Of a DNA stretch of 64,000 bases, positions 55,014 through 64,000 are shown one piece after another. The notes under the pieces were generated by a model. That model saw only the letters and a list, made by a program, of their open reading frames with translations, had not been told where the DNA came from and did no database searches. The translations under genes were made by a program, and so were the position numbers. The stretch lies in assembly GCF_026410305.1 (NCBI RefSeq), contig NZ_JAPMLQ010000001.1, positions 248,001 to 312,000 on the forward strand. The letters run 5' to 3'. Within the stretch, counting starts at the first letter, position 1, and each line of letters opens with the position of its first letter. This DNA is from Sulfitobacter sp. F26204. Its GTDB lineage: Bacteria > Pseudomonadota > Alphaproteobacteria > Rhodobacterales > Rhodobacteraceae.

Positions 55014-56174
55014 ATGCACTTTGGCCTCAGCGAAGAACAAGAGATGATTGTCTCTACCGTGCGTAGTTTCGTAGAAAATGAAATCTATCCTCATGAAGCC
55101 GAGGTAGAGCGCACCGGACAGGTCCCTTATGCCTTGGGCGAAGAGATCAAACAAAAGGTGATAGATCTCGGCTTCTATGCCTGCAACTTCCCCGAGGAAG
55201 TTGGCGGTGCCGGGCTATCCCATGTTGATTTCACCCTGGTCGAACGTGAACTGGGTCGCGGATCGATGGCTCTTACTCACTTCTTCGGGCGGCCGCAAAA
55301 CATCTTGATGGCCTGTAACGAAGAACAACGTGCGCGCTATCTTTTGCCTGCAGTCCGTGGCGAACGGATGGATGCACTTGCCATGACCGAACCCGACGCA
55401 GGATCGGATGTGCGCGGCATGAAATGTAGCGCTGTCCGCGACGGCGGAGATTGGGTTGTGAACGGATCCAAACATTTCATTTCGGGAGCCGAACACGCGG
55501 ATTTCTTTATCGTCTTTATTGCAACCGGTGTTGATGAAACCGCCAAAGGTCCCAAAAAACGTATCACAACCTTCCTTGTGGATCGCGGCACACCCGGCTT
55601 CGAAGTGCGCGACGGGTATAATTCAGTCAGCCACAAGGGCTACAAAAACTGCGTGCTGTATTTCGACAATTGCCGTTTGCCGGATGCCCAGGTCCTGGGT
55701 GAGGTCGATGGTGGTTTTGCCGTCATGAACGAATGGCTTTATGCAACTCGCATCACTGTTGCCGCTTTCAGCGTTGGCCGGGCAAGACGATGTTTCGACT
55801 ATGCCCTTAACTATGCAGCGGAACGAAAACAATTCGGCCAACAGATCGGCAAGTTTCAGGGCGTGTCCTTTCAGATTGCCGATATGATCACCGAGATTGA
55901 TGCCGCTGACTGGCTGACTCTCGCTGCTGCCTGGCGTCTGGATGAAGGCTTGCCTGCCAACCGCGAGATTGCCTCAGCCAAGCTCTATGCATCAGAAGCA
56001 CTTGCGCGCGTAACGGACACGACACTGCAGATATTCGGCGGCATGGGTCTGATGGACGATTTCCCGATTGAGCGCTTCTGGCGTGATGCCCGCGTCGAAC
56101 GTATCTGGGACGGCACATCCGAGATCCAGCGCCACATCATTTCGCGTGATTTACTCCGCCCTCTGGGGGCGTGA
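55014..56174 (+). CDS. Acyl-CoA dehydrogenase (CaiA-like)
   Basis: The 386-residue flavoprotein has the acyl-CoA dehydrogenase signatures ALAMTEPDAGSDVRGMKC and YAAERKQFGQQIGKFQG, plus the FAD-binding QIFGGMGLMDDFPIERFWRD. A Glu in RIWDGTSEIQ sits near the position of the catalytic base of some subfamilies. With the two genes downstream it forms a CoA-ester pathway. ATG 55014 gives the family N-terminus MHFGLSEEQEM; the earlier ATG 54963 does not. Confidence 0.9.
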   Translation: MHFGLSEEQEMIVSTVRSFVENEIYPHEAEVERTGQVPYALGEEIKQKVIDLGFYACNFPEEVGGAGLSHVDFTLVERELGRGSMALTHFFGRPQNILMACNEEQRARYLLPAVRGERMDALAMTEPDAGSDVRGMKCSAVRDGGDWVVNGSKHFISGAEHADFFIVFIATGVDETAKGPKKRITTFLVDRGTPGFEVRDGYNSVSHKGYKNCVLYFDNCRLPDAQVLGEVDGGFAVMNEWLYATRITVAAFSVGRARRCFDYALNYAAERKQFGQQIGKFQGVSFQIADMITEIDAADWLTLAAAWRLDEGLPANREIASAKLYASEALARVTDTTLQIFGGMGLMDDFPIERFWRDARVERIWDGTSEIQRHIISRDLLRPLGA

Positions 56175-58219
56175 TGATACGGTCGCTTGATCGGCTGCTG
56201 CGCCCAAAAACCATTGCCGTTGTCGGGGGTGGTGCGTGGTGCAAGCAAGTTGTTCTGCAATGTCAGAAACTGGGGTTTCAGGGCGACATCTGGCCAGTGC
56301 ATCCATCGACAGAACTGATCGAAGGGTTGCCGGTTTACCGCGATGTAAATGCCCTGCCTCAAGCGCCTGATGCGACATTCATCGGTGTCAACCGCGAGGC
56401 TACAATCGACATTGTTGCAGCCCTTTCAGAACGCGGGGCAGGCGGCGCGGTTTGCTTTGCCTCGGGTTTCCTTGAGGCGCAGACGGAAGATACGTCTGGT
56501 GCCGGCTTGCAGGAGTTACTCCTGTCAAAAGCTGGCAGCATGCCAATATTGGGTCCTAACTGCTATGGCTTCATCAACTACCTGGACGGCGCACTCCTCT
56601 GGCCTGATCAACATGGCGGTCAGCCTGTCGAAGCTGGTGTTGCGATTATCACCCAAAGTTCCAACATAGCGATCAACCTCACAATGCAATGCCGAGCTCT
56701 GCCGCTGGCCTATGTTGTAACCGCTGGAAATCAGGCCCAATCGGGGATTTCAGAAATCGGTATGGCCCTGTTGGAAGATCCCCGTGTGACCGCATTGGGC
56801 CTGCACATCGAAGGTATCGGCGATCTGCGCAGTTTCGAAGCGCTCGCCCTCCGCGCCCGGCACCTAAACAAATCCATCGTCGCGATCAAAGTCGGTCGTT
56901 CCGATCAAGCGCGATCCGCTACGATCTCACACACCGCATCACTGGCGGGTCATGACGCGGGGGCCGCCGCGCTCTTGAAACGCCTCGGTATCGCACGTGT
57001 CGACGATTTGCCCAGCTTTATTGAAACCCTCAAACTGCTGCATGTCGCCGGTCCCCTGCCGCAAAATAGTGTTGCCACAATCAGCTGCTCAGGTGGTGAA
57101 GCGAGCCTTGCTGCGGACATCGGCATGTTCCAGAATATCAGTTTTCCGCGTTTGAACACTCGTCAGAAAACTGACCTGCGCGCAGCGCTTGGTCCTCGTG
57201 TCGCGCTTGCCAATCCATTGGATTATCATACCTACATCTGGCGCGATATTCCTGCAATGACCCGCGCCTTTGCTGCCGTGGCGGACGCCGGTATTGCAAT
57301 CACCATCCTGATCGTTGATTTCCCGCGTACTGACCGGTGTGACCCGTCCGACTGGGATTGCGTTATTGCCGCTACCATCGCCGCGGCGCTGCAGACCGGA
57401 CATCTTTATGGCATGGCCGCAACCCTGCCCGAACTAATGCCAGAGAGCGTCGCCCGTCAATTGATGGCAAATGGCGTTGTGCCCTTTAACGGGTTGAAAG
57501 AAGCGCTTGCTGCCTGTGCCGCCGCCAGTACAACCGTTGCCAGGACACCCGAGCCCGTTACCCTGCCCAATCCAGGGGGCGACGCGATACTGGTTCCCGA
57601 AGCCGAGTCCAAGAAAACCCTCGCAGGGTACGGGCTGCGCATCCCCAAATCTGATCGCTGCGCCGCACTTGAGGAAATAGAAACCGTCGCAGCTCAAATC
57701 GGTTTTCCTCAGGTCCTCAAGGGCGAGGGAATCGCACATAAGACCGAACAGGATGCCGTGAAACTTGACCTTACTTCCAGCATGGAAACGCTCGCCGCGG
57801 CAAAGACTATGCCCGCCTCCGCTTACATGATCGAAGAAATGGTCACCGGCACCATCGCCGAACTTCTCATCGGTGTGGTCAATGACCCTGCACATGGGTT
57901 TGTTCTGACGCTCGGTGCGGGCGGCACGCTAACGGAACTTCTGGGAGATACGGTATCTCTTTTGGTACCCGCCACCGAGACGGAAATCAGTGCCGCCTTG
58001 AATGATCTGAAAATCGCCCCGCTTTTACACGGATACCGAGGTGCCTCTGCTGTCGACCTGCCCTCGGTTCTCAAGGCCATCAATGCCGTGCAGGATTTTG
58101 CCATTGCGCACCGCGACACCTTGCAAGAGGTTGAAATCAATCCCCTGATCTGTACAGCGACAGACGCCATCGCCGCCGACGCGCTTCTGCGCCACACATC
58201 AATAAAGGAAGCCACATGA
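56174..58219 (+). CDS. NDP-forming acyl-CoA synthetase (fused subunits)
   Basis: The 681-residue protein combines a CoA-binding domain (about 1-125) and two ligase domains (about 130-440, with the TISHTASLAGHDA loop) with a C-terminal ATP-grasp domain (about 455-681). This is the Pat/ACD-type fused architecture that interconverts acyl-CoA and acid with ATP or GDP use. Substrate is unknown. The start is ATG 56174 in a TGATG with the upstream stop; GTG 56171 is possible. It overlaps the crotonase gene by 4 bases. Confidence 0.87.
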   Translation: MIRSLDRLLRPKTIAVVGGGAWCKQVVLQCQKLGFQGDIWPVHPSTELIEGLPVYRDVNALPQAPDATFIGVNREATIDIVAALSERGAGGAVCFASGFLEAQTEDTSGAGLQELLLSKAGSMPILGPNCYGFINYLDGALLWPDQHGGQPVEAGVAIITQSSNIAINLTMQCRALPLAYVVTAGNQAQSGISEIGMALLEDPRVTALGLHIEGIGDLRSFEALALRARHLNKSIVAIKVGRSDQARSATISHTASLAGHDAGAAALLKRLGIARVDDLPSFIETLKLLHVAGPLPQNSVATISCSGGEASLAADIGMFQNISFPRLNTRQKTDLRAALGPRVALANPLDYHTYIWRDIPAMTRAFAAVADAGIAITILIVDFPRTDRCDPSDWDCVIAATIAAALQTGHLYGMAATLPELMPESVARQLMANGVVPFNGLKEALAACAAASTTVARTPEPVTLPNPGGDAILVPEAESKKTLAGYGLRIPKSDRCAALEEIETVAAQIGFPQVLKGEGIAHKTEQDAVKLDLTSSMETLAAAKTMPASAYMIEEMVTGTIAELLIGVVNDPAHGFVLTLGAGGTLTELLGDTVSLLVPATETEISAALNDLKIAPLLHGYRGASAVDLPSVLKAINAVQDFAIAHRDTLQEVEINPLICTATDAIAADALLRHTSIKEAT

Positions 58220-59001
58220 CCGACTCCCCCATCAAAACCCGGCGCGACGGTGCCATTCTGCAGGTAACGCTTGACCGGCCCAAAGCCAATGCAATTGATC
58301 TGAAGACTTCGGTTCTCATGGGAGAAATCTTTGCCGGTTTCCGCGATGATGCGGAACTGCGGGTGGCGATCATCACCGGTGGTGGTGGCAAATTCTTCTG
58401 CCCTGGGTGGGATCTCAAGGCAGCATCAGATGGCGATGCTGTCGATGGGGATTATGGCGTTGGTGGCTTCGGCGGATTGCAGGAGCTACGCGACCTCAAT
58501 AAGCCCGTCATCGCGGCCATTAACGGCATTGCCTGCGGTGGCGGTCTTGAACTCGCACTCAGCGCCGATATGATCCTCGCAGCTGATCATGCCACATTCG
58601 CCTTGCCTGAAATCCGTTCGGGTACCGTAGCCGATGCAGCCTCCATCAAGCTTCCCAAGCGCATCCCCTATCACATCGCCATGGAACTTTTGCTCACTGG
58701 CCGCTGGTTCGATGCCGAAGAAGGCAAGGGTTGGGGGTTGATTAATGAAATTCTGCCCGCGGAGCAATTAATGGATCGGGCATGGGAACTGGCACGTCTG
58801 CTCGCCTCCGGTCCGCCGTTGGTCTATGCCGCAATCAAGGAAATCGTACGAGATGCCGAGGATTCAAAGTTTCAGGACGCAATGAATCGCATCACAAAAA
58901 GGCAATTACAATCGGTCGACATACTATATTCTTCCGAGGACCAACTGGAAGGGGCACGTGCATTTACAGAAAAACGTGATCCGGTTTGGAAGGGCAAATA
59001 G
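58216..59001 (+). CDS. Crotonase-family enzyme, CaiD-like
   Basis: The 261-residue enoyl-CoA hydratase-fold protein has the oxyanion segment GGGGKFFCPGWDLKA and NGIACGGGLELALSADM with one catalytic Glu. A second Glu is in FALPEIRSGTVAD, so both general acid-base residues are kept. It resembles carnitinyl-CoA dehydratase CaiD; with a CaiA-like dehydrogenase and CoA ligase upstream, a betaine or carnitine pathway is plausible but not shown. It converges on hemY with 1 base between stops. Confidence 0.87.
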   Translation: MTDSPIKTRRDGAILQVTLDRPKANAIDLKTSVLMGEIFAGFRDDAELRVAIITGGGGKFFCPGWDLKAASDGDAVDGDYGVGGFGGLQELRDLNKPVIAAINGIACGGGLELALSADMILAADHATFALPEIRSGTVADAASIKLPKRIPYHIAMELLLTGRWFDAEEGKGWGLINEILPAEQLMDRAWELARLLASGPPLVYAAIKEIVRDAEDSKFQDAMNRITKRQLQSVDILYSSEDQLEGARAFTEKRDPVWKGK

Positions 59002-59002
59002 T

Positions 59003-60493
59003 CTAAAGCTTTGCCGCTTCCTCGTTCTTTCTGTCATCCTCGGGTGGATCGGTGATCAATTCCGCATCTTCGATTGTATCCGCAACAACAACTGCCCCTG
59101 CGTTGTCTTCGGCCGTGCCGACAATCAGCGGCAGCATCGACACACCACCGGGCATTGCCACCTCTGACATGGGCGGAGTCTTCCAAGCGAGTGTATCGAA
59201 GCTGTTGCAGTTATTACAAATCGGAGCCCAATCCGTATGGATGTTCTGGCAATTTTCGCAAATCCATTGCGGCCCGCGTGAAACGGTCAATGCCCGCGCC
59301 AGCCAACCTTTGACAATCGTATCCGATGCCCCCTCGCCGCGTTCGATTGCGGCCATCAGGGTCACCGACCGTGCAGTTGGATCAACCTCAACCAAGTCGC
59401 CCAGGGCACGGCGTGCCGCGGGGAAATCCTCATCCGCAATAAGCAGTTCCGCCTTCAACATTTTGGTTTCTGCATGATCCGGTTGTGACTTTGTCAGCGC
59501 TGCAAACCGCTTGATCCGTGCGGCGGGTTTTTCATCTGGTTCAATTGCAGCAAAGGCGGCGGCAAGGTCCGGATGCGGCTGCACTGCCCAGGCTTTGCTC
59601 AATACGCGTGCCGCATAACGCGGCTTGTTCTGCTCGATATACCCATGCGCTGCCATCACGGCTGCGGGGATCAGATCTGGTGAAAGTCGGTTTGCCTCGA
59701 TCGCGGCTTCCCGCGCTTCGATATCCTTGCCTTCGTCAAATACATCTTTGGCTTCTGAAAGAGCCAATACCGCATCCCGGCGTTTGTGCACATCCCTTGG
59801 AAGTTGCCCATTTTTGAGCTTGGCATTCAGTGTCTTGCGCGCCCCGGTCCAGTCTTCCTTGCCCGCTTGCAATTGCAGCAACACATCACCAGTTTCTGCA
59901 TGTCTGGGTTTCAGGGCAAAGGCTTTCTCAGCCAGCTTCAATGCGGTTTCCGTATCTCCATCCGCCAGTTTCTGTTTCATGATGCCGCGCACGCCGACAA
60001 ACCGGGTCGATTCATCTTCAACCAACTTGCGGTATGTCTCTTCCGCCTTGCGCCTGTCGCCCGCCATTTCCGCGGCTTGCGCGGTCAACAGATTGGTCAA
60101 TGCGGGTTTTTGCAGGTATTTGTCCGCCTTGGCAGCTTTGGCCATTGCCACTTTGCCTTCACCGCTCGCCAATGCCATCAACCCTTCTGACAGTGCGTCA
60201 AATCCTTTGCGTTCGCGATTACGGTCAAAATAACGCGACAGGGCTGTCTCATCCCCGTTCAGGAAGTGCCAGACCGCAATAAGCAACGATAGCACCTTGA
60301 GCAGCACCCAAACCGCAATCAGCAATACAGCAAGGCCGATGACCGATTGCAGGGGTCCGAAACTGTATTCGGTCCCCATCACCGTAATCTGCATGCCGAT
60401 TTGGCCTTCGCTTTCCAGCAAAGAGCTGGCACCCCATGCCAATACCGCCACAGCGGCGACAAACAGAATAATCTTGATCAATGACCACAACAT
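59003..60493 (-). CDS. hemY: HemY-type TPR membrane protein with zinc ribbon
   Basis: The 496-residue protein begins at ATG 60493 with two N-terminal helices (LWSLIKIILFVAAVAVLAWG and LQSVIGLAVLLIAVWVLL), the HemY_N pattern, then about 300 residues of TPR-like helices. Near residue 415 is a zinc-ribbon-like CENCQNIH...CNNC, followed by an acidic tail. HemY lies in heme operons; its role is not settled, and it is not the protoporphyrinogen oxidase of the same name in Bacillus. It follows the mitofilin-like gene by 13 bases. Confidence 0.9.
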   Translation of the reverse strand: MLWSLIKIILFVAAVAVLAWGASSLLESEGQIGMQITVMGTEYSFGPLQSVIGLAVLLIAVWVLLKVLSLLIAVWHFLNGDETALSRYFDRNRERKGFDALSEGLMALASGEGKVAMAKAAKADKYLQKPALTNLLTAQAAEMAGDRRKAEETYRKLVEDESTRFVGVRGIMKQKLADGDTETALKLAEKAFALKPRHAETGDVLLQLQAGKEDWTGARKTLNAKLKNGQLPRDVHKRRDAVLALSEAKDVFDEGKDIEAREAAIEANRLSPDLIPAAVMAAHGYIEQNKPRYAARVLSKAWAVQPHPDLAAAFAAIEPDEKPAARIKRFAALTKSQPDHAETKMLKAELLIADEDFPAARRALGDLVEVDPTARSVTLMAAIERGEGASDTIVKGWLARALTVSRGPQWICENCQNIHTDWAPICNNCNSFDTLAWKTPPMSEVAMPGGVSMLPLIVGTAEDNAGAVVVADTIEDAELITDPPEDDRKNEEAAKL

Positions 60494-60506
60494 AAATTCA
60501 ACTTTC

Positions 60507-61847
60507 TCAGTTTGCCGACAGGCGTTGCGACAGATCCTGCACTGCAGTTTCTGCTGCAGTGCGTGCACGGGCGGCGACCAACCAGTCCGCCATTGCGTCC
60601 TGTGCTGGAACGGGAAGGGTTTCAAGTTCAGTCAAGGCATCCTCAATATTACCCCGTCGCACCGTAGCTTCAGCTCGCGACAACACCGCGTCAGGGTCTG
60701 AACCTTCGCGTGGGGCCACCGAACGCGCGCCAAGCTGACGCTTCAGAAAGGCAGCAACACCGCCGCCGTCATCTTCCGCTCCTGTTGCGCGCGCTGCAGA
60801 AAGGGCCGCGCGTGCCGCATCAGGAAAGCTTGTCTGCAAGCTCAGCAATGTGGTGACTCCCTCTGCGTTTTCCGTCAAAGCGGCAGGTACATCCGAGATC
60901 CCGTTGGCGTTCAATGTTTCAATCGCCGGTGCAAATCCTGCACCGGTCGCCAGCGCTGTCGTGATCGTCGTCAATGCAGCCTGCGCAGCGGCAGCCTGCG
61001 CCGCATTGGCTGTGGCCTCTTCAACGCTCAAAGCATTTTCCAGCAACCGTGAAATCTCGGCTTTCTGTTCCTCAACAGAAGTTTTGAGCGCTGCAAGCCC
61101 CGCTTCATACTCGGAAGTTGGGCCAGTGCCCTCTCCGGACAAGACCGGCCTGTTCTCAAGTTCGGAAAGACGCGCTTCCAGCGCCGTCATCATTGCATCC
61201 ATGGCGGAAATGCTTTCCTTCACTTCATCCAGACCCTGCGCCTCAACAGTTTGAGGTTCCGCCGCTTCCAGCGTGGCGATACGGTCTGCCTGAGCTGCAA
61301 GCATGGTTTCAATCTCGACCGTATCCCCGCTTCTGTTCATCAGGTCCATTTCAGCAACAAAAAACCCGATCCCGCCGGCAATTACGCCCCCAAACAGCAA
61401 TGGCCAAAAATGGCTGCCCTCTTTCTGCGTCTTTGCAGGTAATGCAGCGTGGCTTTGGGATGTGGTCGTTGGCACCGGTTTACGAGTTTCACTTTTCACC
61501 TCACCCGAAGTTGGCGAATCCCCGTTTGCTTTTACTGTATCTTTAGGTTTCACCGACACCGCTGCGGGCTTGGCATCCTCAGTCGGGGAAGCATCCGATT
61601 TCTTGACAGGGTCGGACTGCTTCATCGGTTCGGTTTTTGCCGTCTTGGGAATCGAACTTGCCGTTGCGGTGCTTTCCGGCTTTGAGGTCGTGGCGGGTTT
61701 CGCTGGGGTGTCGCCGGAATTGACATCGGCTTTGCTCACCACTTCGGGCTTCACCTCGGCGGACGCGTCTTTTGCTTTGACGCTCTCATTCTTTGATGCG
61801 CCGGAAGTGTTCTTGTTGCCAGAGGCCGGTTTCTTCGCTTTCGCCAC
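60507..61847 (-). CDS. Mitofilin-like (Mic60-type) membrane protein
   Basis: The 446-residue protein has a long Lys/Ala/Pro/Ser-rich N-terminus (1-140), one helix (FWPLLFGGVIAGGIGFFVAE, about 145-165), a coiled coil (about 175-280) and a conserved C-terminal helical domain. This is the layout of alphaproteobacterial COG4223 proteins, the proposed relatives of mitochondrial Mic60, which are found between hemD and hemY. A role in shaping inner membrane or contact sites is known from relatives. Confidence 0.85.
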   Translation of the reverse strand: MAKAKKPASGNKNTSGASKNESVKAKDASAEVKPEVVSKADVNSGDTPAKPATTSKPESTATASSIPKTAKTEPMKQSDPVKKSDASPTEDAKPAAVSVKPKDTVKANGDSPTSGEVKSETRKPVPTTTSQSHAALPAKTQKEGSHFWPLLFGGVIAGGIGFFVAEMDLMNRSGDTVEIETMLAAQADRIATLEAAEPQTVEAQGLDEVKESISAMDAMMTALEARLSELENRPVLSGEGTGPTSEYEAGLAALKTSVEEQKAEISRLLENALSVEEATANAAQAAAAQAALTTITTALATGAGFAPAIETLNANGISDVPAALTENAEGVTTLLSLQTSFPDAARAALSAARATGAEDDGGGVAAFLKRQLGARSVAPREGSDPDAVLSRAEATVRRGNIEDALTELETLPVPAQDAMADWLVAARARTAAETAVQDLSQRLSAN

Positions 61848-61917
61848 ACTGCATACCCTTATGATTCTGACCTGGTCAGATGAACCTGTCTACCTTAGAC
61901 GCCATCACTGTCCCGCT

Positions 61918-62628
61918 TCAAGGCAACCTATCCTTGCGTAACAGCTTTTCAACCAGTCGCTTCATTTCTTCACCTGTTGGCGTTTTCGCAATCAGCATAT
62001 CTGCAATCGGCAGCCCTTTGACAATCCCCGCAACTGTCGCACTTATTGCAACGATAACAGCGCGGTCCAGACATTGCGCCTGATCAACAAATTGCGCAGC
62101 CGTTCGCGCAGAAAAAAGGGGAACGATTACTGGAGCTTCCCCCGCCAGAAGGCTTTGCGCCTTCGGTGATAGAAATCTGAGATGCTGTTCATACAAAGTT
62201 ACAACAGACACATCCATGCCGCAGTGCCTGAGGCGCTCGGCGATTTCTCCGCGACGGTGTGCGCCTGCAAGATGGACCAGCGACCCAGCTACCGCCCTCT
62301 CGCGGATCGCAGCAACCAACGCATCCGCATTCAATGCGACCAGTTCTATGCGCCAACCCTTGGCCAAAGCCGCTTTCTCTGTTTGTTTGCCAACGCAAAA
62401 TGCGCGGCGCTGGTTCCCATCAGGAGCAACAGCAACGGCATTCACTGAGGTAAATATCACCTGGTCAAACTGCGCCAGATCCGGCAGATTTTCCTTTGGC
62501 ACAATCTCTAACAAAGGGGAAATACAGACCCGATTGCTGTCGACAGACAGTTCAGCGGCAAAGCGCGCGGCGCTTTGCTTGGGCCGCGTCAACAATAGCT
62601 TGGGATTATCCATTTCAGGTCTGAGCAT
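61918..62628 (-). CDS. hemD: Uroporphyrinogen-III synthase
   Basis: HemD cyclises hydroxymethylbilane to uroporphyrinogen III. The 236-residue protein starts with [17 protein letters not shown] and has [17 protein letters not shown] and the C-terminal [14 protein letters not shown]. HemD is poorly conserved, but these segments and the hemY context fit. ATG 62628 has AAGG upstream; ATG 62613 is the alternative. hemC, usually adjacent, is not in the window. Confidence 0.88.
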   Translation of the reverse strand: MLRPEMDNPKLLLTRPKQSAARFAAELSVDSNRVCISPLLEIVPKENLPDLAQFDQVIFTSVNAVAVAPDGNQRRAFCVGKQTEKAALAKGWRIELVALNADALVAAIRERAVAGSLVHLAGAHRRGEIAERLRHCGMDVSVVTLYEQHLRFLSPKAQSLLAGEAPVIVPLFSARTAAQFVDQAQCLDRAVIVAISATVAGIVKGLPIADMLIAKTPTGEEMKRLVEKLLRKDRLP

Positions 62629-62688
62629 TGTTTGCCTTTGTTTCTGGTGTTACCTGCGGGACAGCCCCCTTGCAACGGAAAGCAGCCT

Positions 62689-63780
62689 ATGCCGTGCTCA
62701 CTTACAATTCTGGGATTGGAAAGCAGTTGCGATGATACCGCAGCCGCTGTGGTGAATTTACCCGCGAGCGGCCGGGCGGTTGTGTTGTCCTCTGTAGTTG
62801 TTGGTCAACAGAATCTGCATGCGGCTTTCGGCGGTGTGGTTCCCGAAATTGCTGCCCGTGCCCATGCTGAAAAGCTGGACTATTGCGTGGAACAGGCACT
62901 GGCCCGGGCAAAAACCGCCCTAACCGACATAGATTTGATTGCCGTTACTGCCGGTCCCGGTTTGATCGGTGGCGTTGTTTCCGGCGTTATGTGCGCCAAG
63001 GGACTTTCTGCTGCGACAGGCAAGCCGCTTTATGGTGTGAACCATCTCGCTGGCCATGCTTTGACGCCCCGTCTCACGGATGCTGTTCCCTATCCTTATC
63101 TGATGCTATTGGTTTCTGGCGGACACTGCCAGTTCCTGCTGGTTAACGGCCCCGATGCCTTTATTCGTCTTGGCGGTACGATAGACGATGCACCGGGTGA
63201 AGCCTTTGACAAGGTCGCCCGTCTGATCGGTCTGTCGCAACCCGGTGGGCCTGCAATCGAACAAACCTCGATCTTAGGCGATCCGCGCCGTTTCATTTTT
63301 CCCCGGCCGCTTTCGGATCGTGCGGGTTGCGACATGTCATTCTCGGGCCTCAAGACCGCTGTTTTGCGGGCGCGTGACAAGGTGATCGTCGACAAGGGGG
63401 GGTTGACGCAGCAGGATCAGGCAGACCTTGCTGCAGGCTTTCAGGCCGCCGTTGTGGATGTTCTGGCAGAAAAAACCAGACAGGCCTTTGCATCCTATCC
63501 TGATTCTGCATCGCGTACTTTCTGTGTTGCGGGCGGCGTCGCCGCCAACGGCGCCATTCGTAGCGCATTAGAGACTATTTCGGCCGAAAACGGTGCCCGT
63601 TTCATCGCCCCGCCCCTTGCCCTATGTACGGATAACGCGGCGATGATCGCCTATGCCGGAGCAGAGCAATCGCAGATCCGAGAGCCAGACGACCTAACCC
63701 TTTCCGCGCGCCCCAGGTGGCCATTGGATAACGCTCAGGCACCAATGCTTGGCAGTGGCAAGAAAGGTGCGAAAGCATGA
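62689..63780 (+). CDS. tsaD: tRNA threonylcarbamoyladenosine synthase subunit TsaD
   Basis: TsaD transfers the threonylcarbamoyl group to A37 of tRNAs that read ANN codons. The 363-residue protein begins [18 protein letters not shown]. It has the metal His pair in [22 protein letters not shown] and the C-terminal [19 protein letters not shown] 62689 is preferred over 62632 because the family starts here. It overlaps gpsA by 4 bases. Confidence 0.96.
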   Translation: MPCSLTILGLESSCDDTAAAVVNLPASGRAVVLSSVVVGQQNLHAAFGGVVPEIAARAHAEKLDYCVEQALARAKTALTDIDLIAVTAGPGLIGGVVSGVMCAKGLSAATGKPLYGVNHLAGHALTPRLTDAVPYPYLMLLVSGGHCQFLLVNGPDAFIRLGGTIDDAPGEAFDKVARLIGLSQPGGPAIEQTSILGDPRRFIFPRPLSDRAGCDMSFSGLKTAVLRARDKVIVDKGGLTQQDQADLAAGFQAAVVDVLAEKTRQAFASYPDSASRTFCVAGGVAANGAIRSALETISAENGARFIAPPLALCTDNAAMIAYAGAEQSQIREPDDLTLSARPRWPLDNAQAPMLGSGKKGAKA

Positions 63781-64000
63781 ACATAGCGGTATTGGGCGCA
63801 GGAGCTTTCGGGACGGCACTTGCCATTTCTCTATCAAAAAACACCCCCGTCACACTTTGGGCGCGCAATCCTCTGGATATGGCAAAGCAGCGTGAAAACA
63901 CCGCGCGGCTACCCGGTTGCCCGTTTCCTGAACAGCTTGACGTTACCGGAGACCTAAATCGGTCGGGCAAGGCCGACATCCTGTTGATTGCGGTTCCAAT
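63777..64000 (+). CDS. gpsA: NAD(P)-dependent glycerol-3-phosphate dehydrogenase (cut by window end)
   Basis: GpsA reduces dihydroxyacetone phosphate to glycerol 3-phosphate for phospholipid synthesis. The visible 74 residues start [19 protein letters not shown], with the Rossmann GAGAFG loop, and continue through LWARN and ILLIAVP, all typical. The ATG overlaps the tsaD stop by 4 bases. The rest lies beyond the window. Confidence 0.93.
   Translation, partial: MNIAVLGAGAFGTALAISLSKNTPVTLWARNPLDMAKQRENTARLPGCPFPEQLDVTGDLNRSGKADILLIAVP

Noticed and set aside
58994-59016. 6-bp inverted repeat GGCAAA/TTTGCC between the crotonase gene and hemY
   Set aside because: The stem is short with an 11-base loop and no T-run, too weak to call a terminator.

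Overview
The window reads as the chromosome of an alphaproteobacterium of the Roseobacter group (Rhodobacteraceae). The evidence is the dnaA-dnaN-recF-gyrB block at the left end, the hemD / mitofilin-like / hemY set beside tsaD-gpsA at the right end, three-domain PqiB with split PqiA proteins, and dense coding at moderate GC with many 4-base start/stop overlaps. The genus cannot be fixed from sequence alone. No rRNA, tRNA, CRISPR array or intact insertion sequence was seen.

Left part (1-30570), mostly housekeeping. The 3' end of dnaA, then dnaN, recF and gyrB. A minus-strand pqiA-pqiA-pqiB-pqiC lipid-transport operon ends in a hairpin shared with gyrB. Next come a membrane-anchored glutamate-synthase-like FMN protein, a BrkB/YihY membrane protein, a class V aminotransferase-fold enzyme, an M20 deacylase and an Hsp70-like ATPase. 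A peptide ABC importer follows. Its binding protein (16554) is separated from its permeases (20387) by an unrecognised basic protein, a gene-free stretch and an AcuC-type deacetylase. The permease operon continues with a fused double ATPase, a cupin, a P1-family aminopeptidase and an alpha/beta hydrolase, which looks like an uptake-and-hydrolysis unit. A copper module (copA-cueR) has a clear MerR-type operator with a 19-bp spacer. A FAH-family hydrolase follows cueR, and a threonine dehydratase lies upstream of copA.

Middle part (30756-54828), a surface-polysaccharide island. It holds GDP-mannose synthesis (manC) and dTDP-L-rhamnose synthesis (rfbC-B-D-A). A DUF2793 protein with a tiny Lys-rich partner and a 906-residue RTX protein with a propeller-like N-terminus come next. 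There are five glycosyltransferase genes, one a 1066-residue two-domain enzyme, and a group-2 capsule exporter split as kpsE-kpsT against a divergent kpsM. Two sulfotransferases, a FkbH-like enzyme with rearranged domain order and a CmcI-type methyltransferase could decorate the glycan. Together they predict an exported, rhamnose- and mannose-containing, possibly sulfated and methylated polysaccharide. Outer-membrane export (KpsD/Wza) and the KpsC/KpsS lipid-anchor enzymes are not in the window.

Right part (55014-64000). An acyl-CoA dehydrogenase, an NDP-forming acyl-CoA synthetase and a CaiD-like crotonase form a tight operon, perhaps for carnitine or betaine-type CoA esters. Then hemY, the mitofilin-like gene and hemD lie on the minus strand, diverging from tsaD and a truncated gpsA at the window edge.

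The least explained items are the polysaccharide island as a whole, the FkbH-like enzyme, the RTX protein, the unknown 430-residue N-terminus of the large glycosyltransferase, and the orphan gene at 18259-18795 with its empty neighbour.
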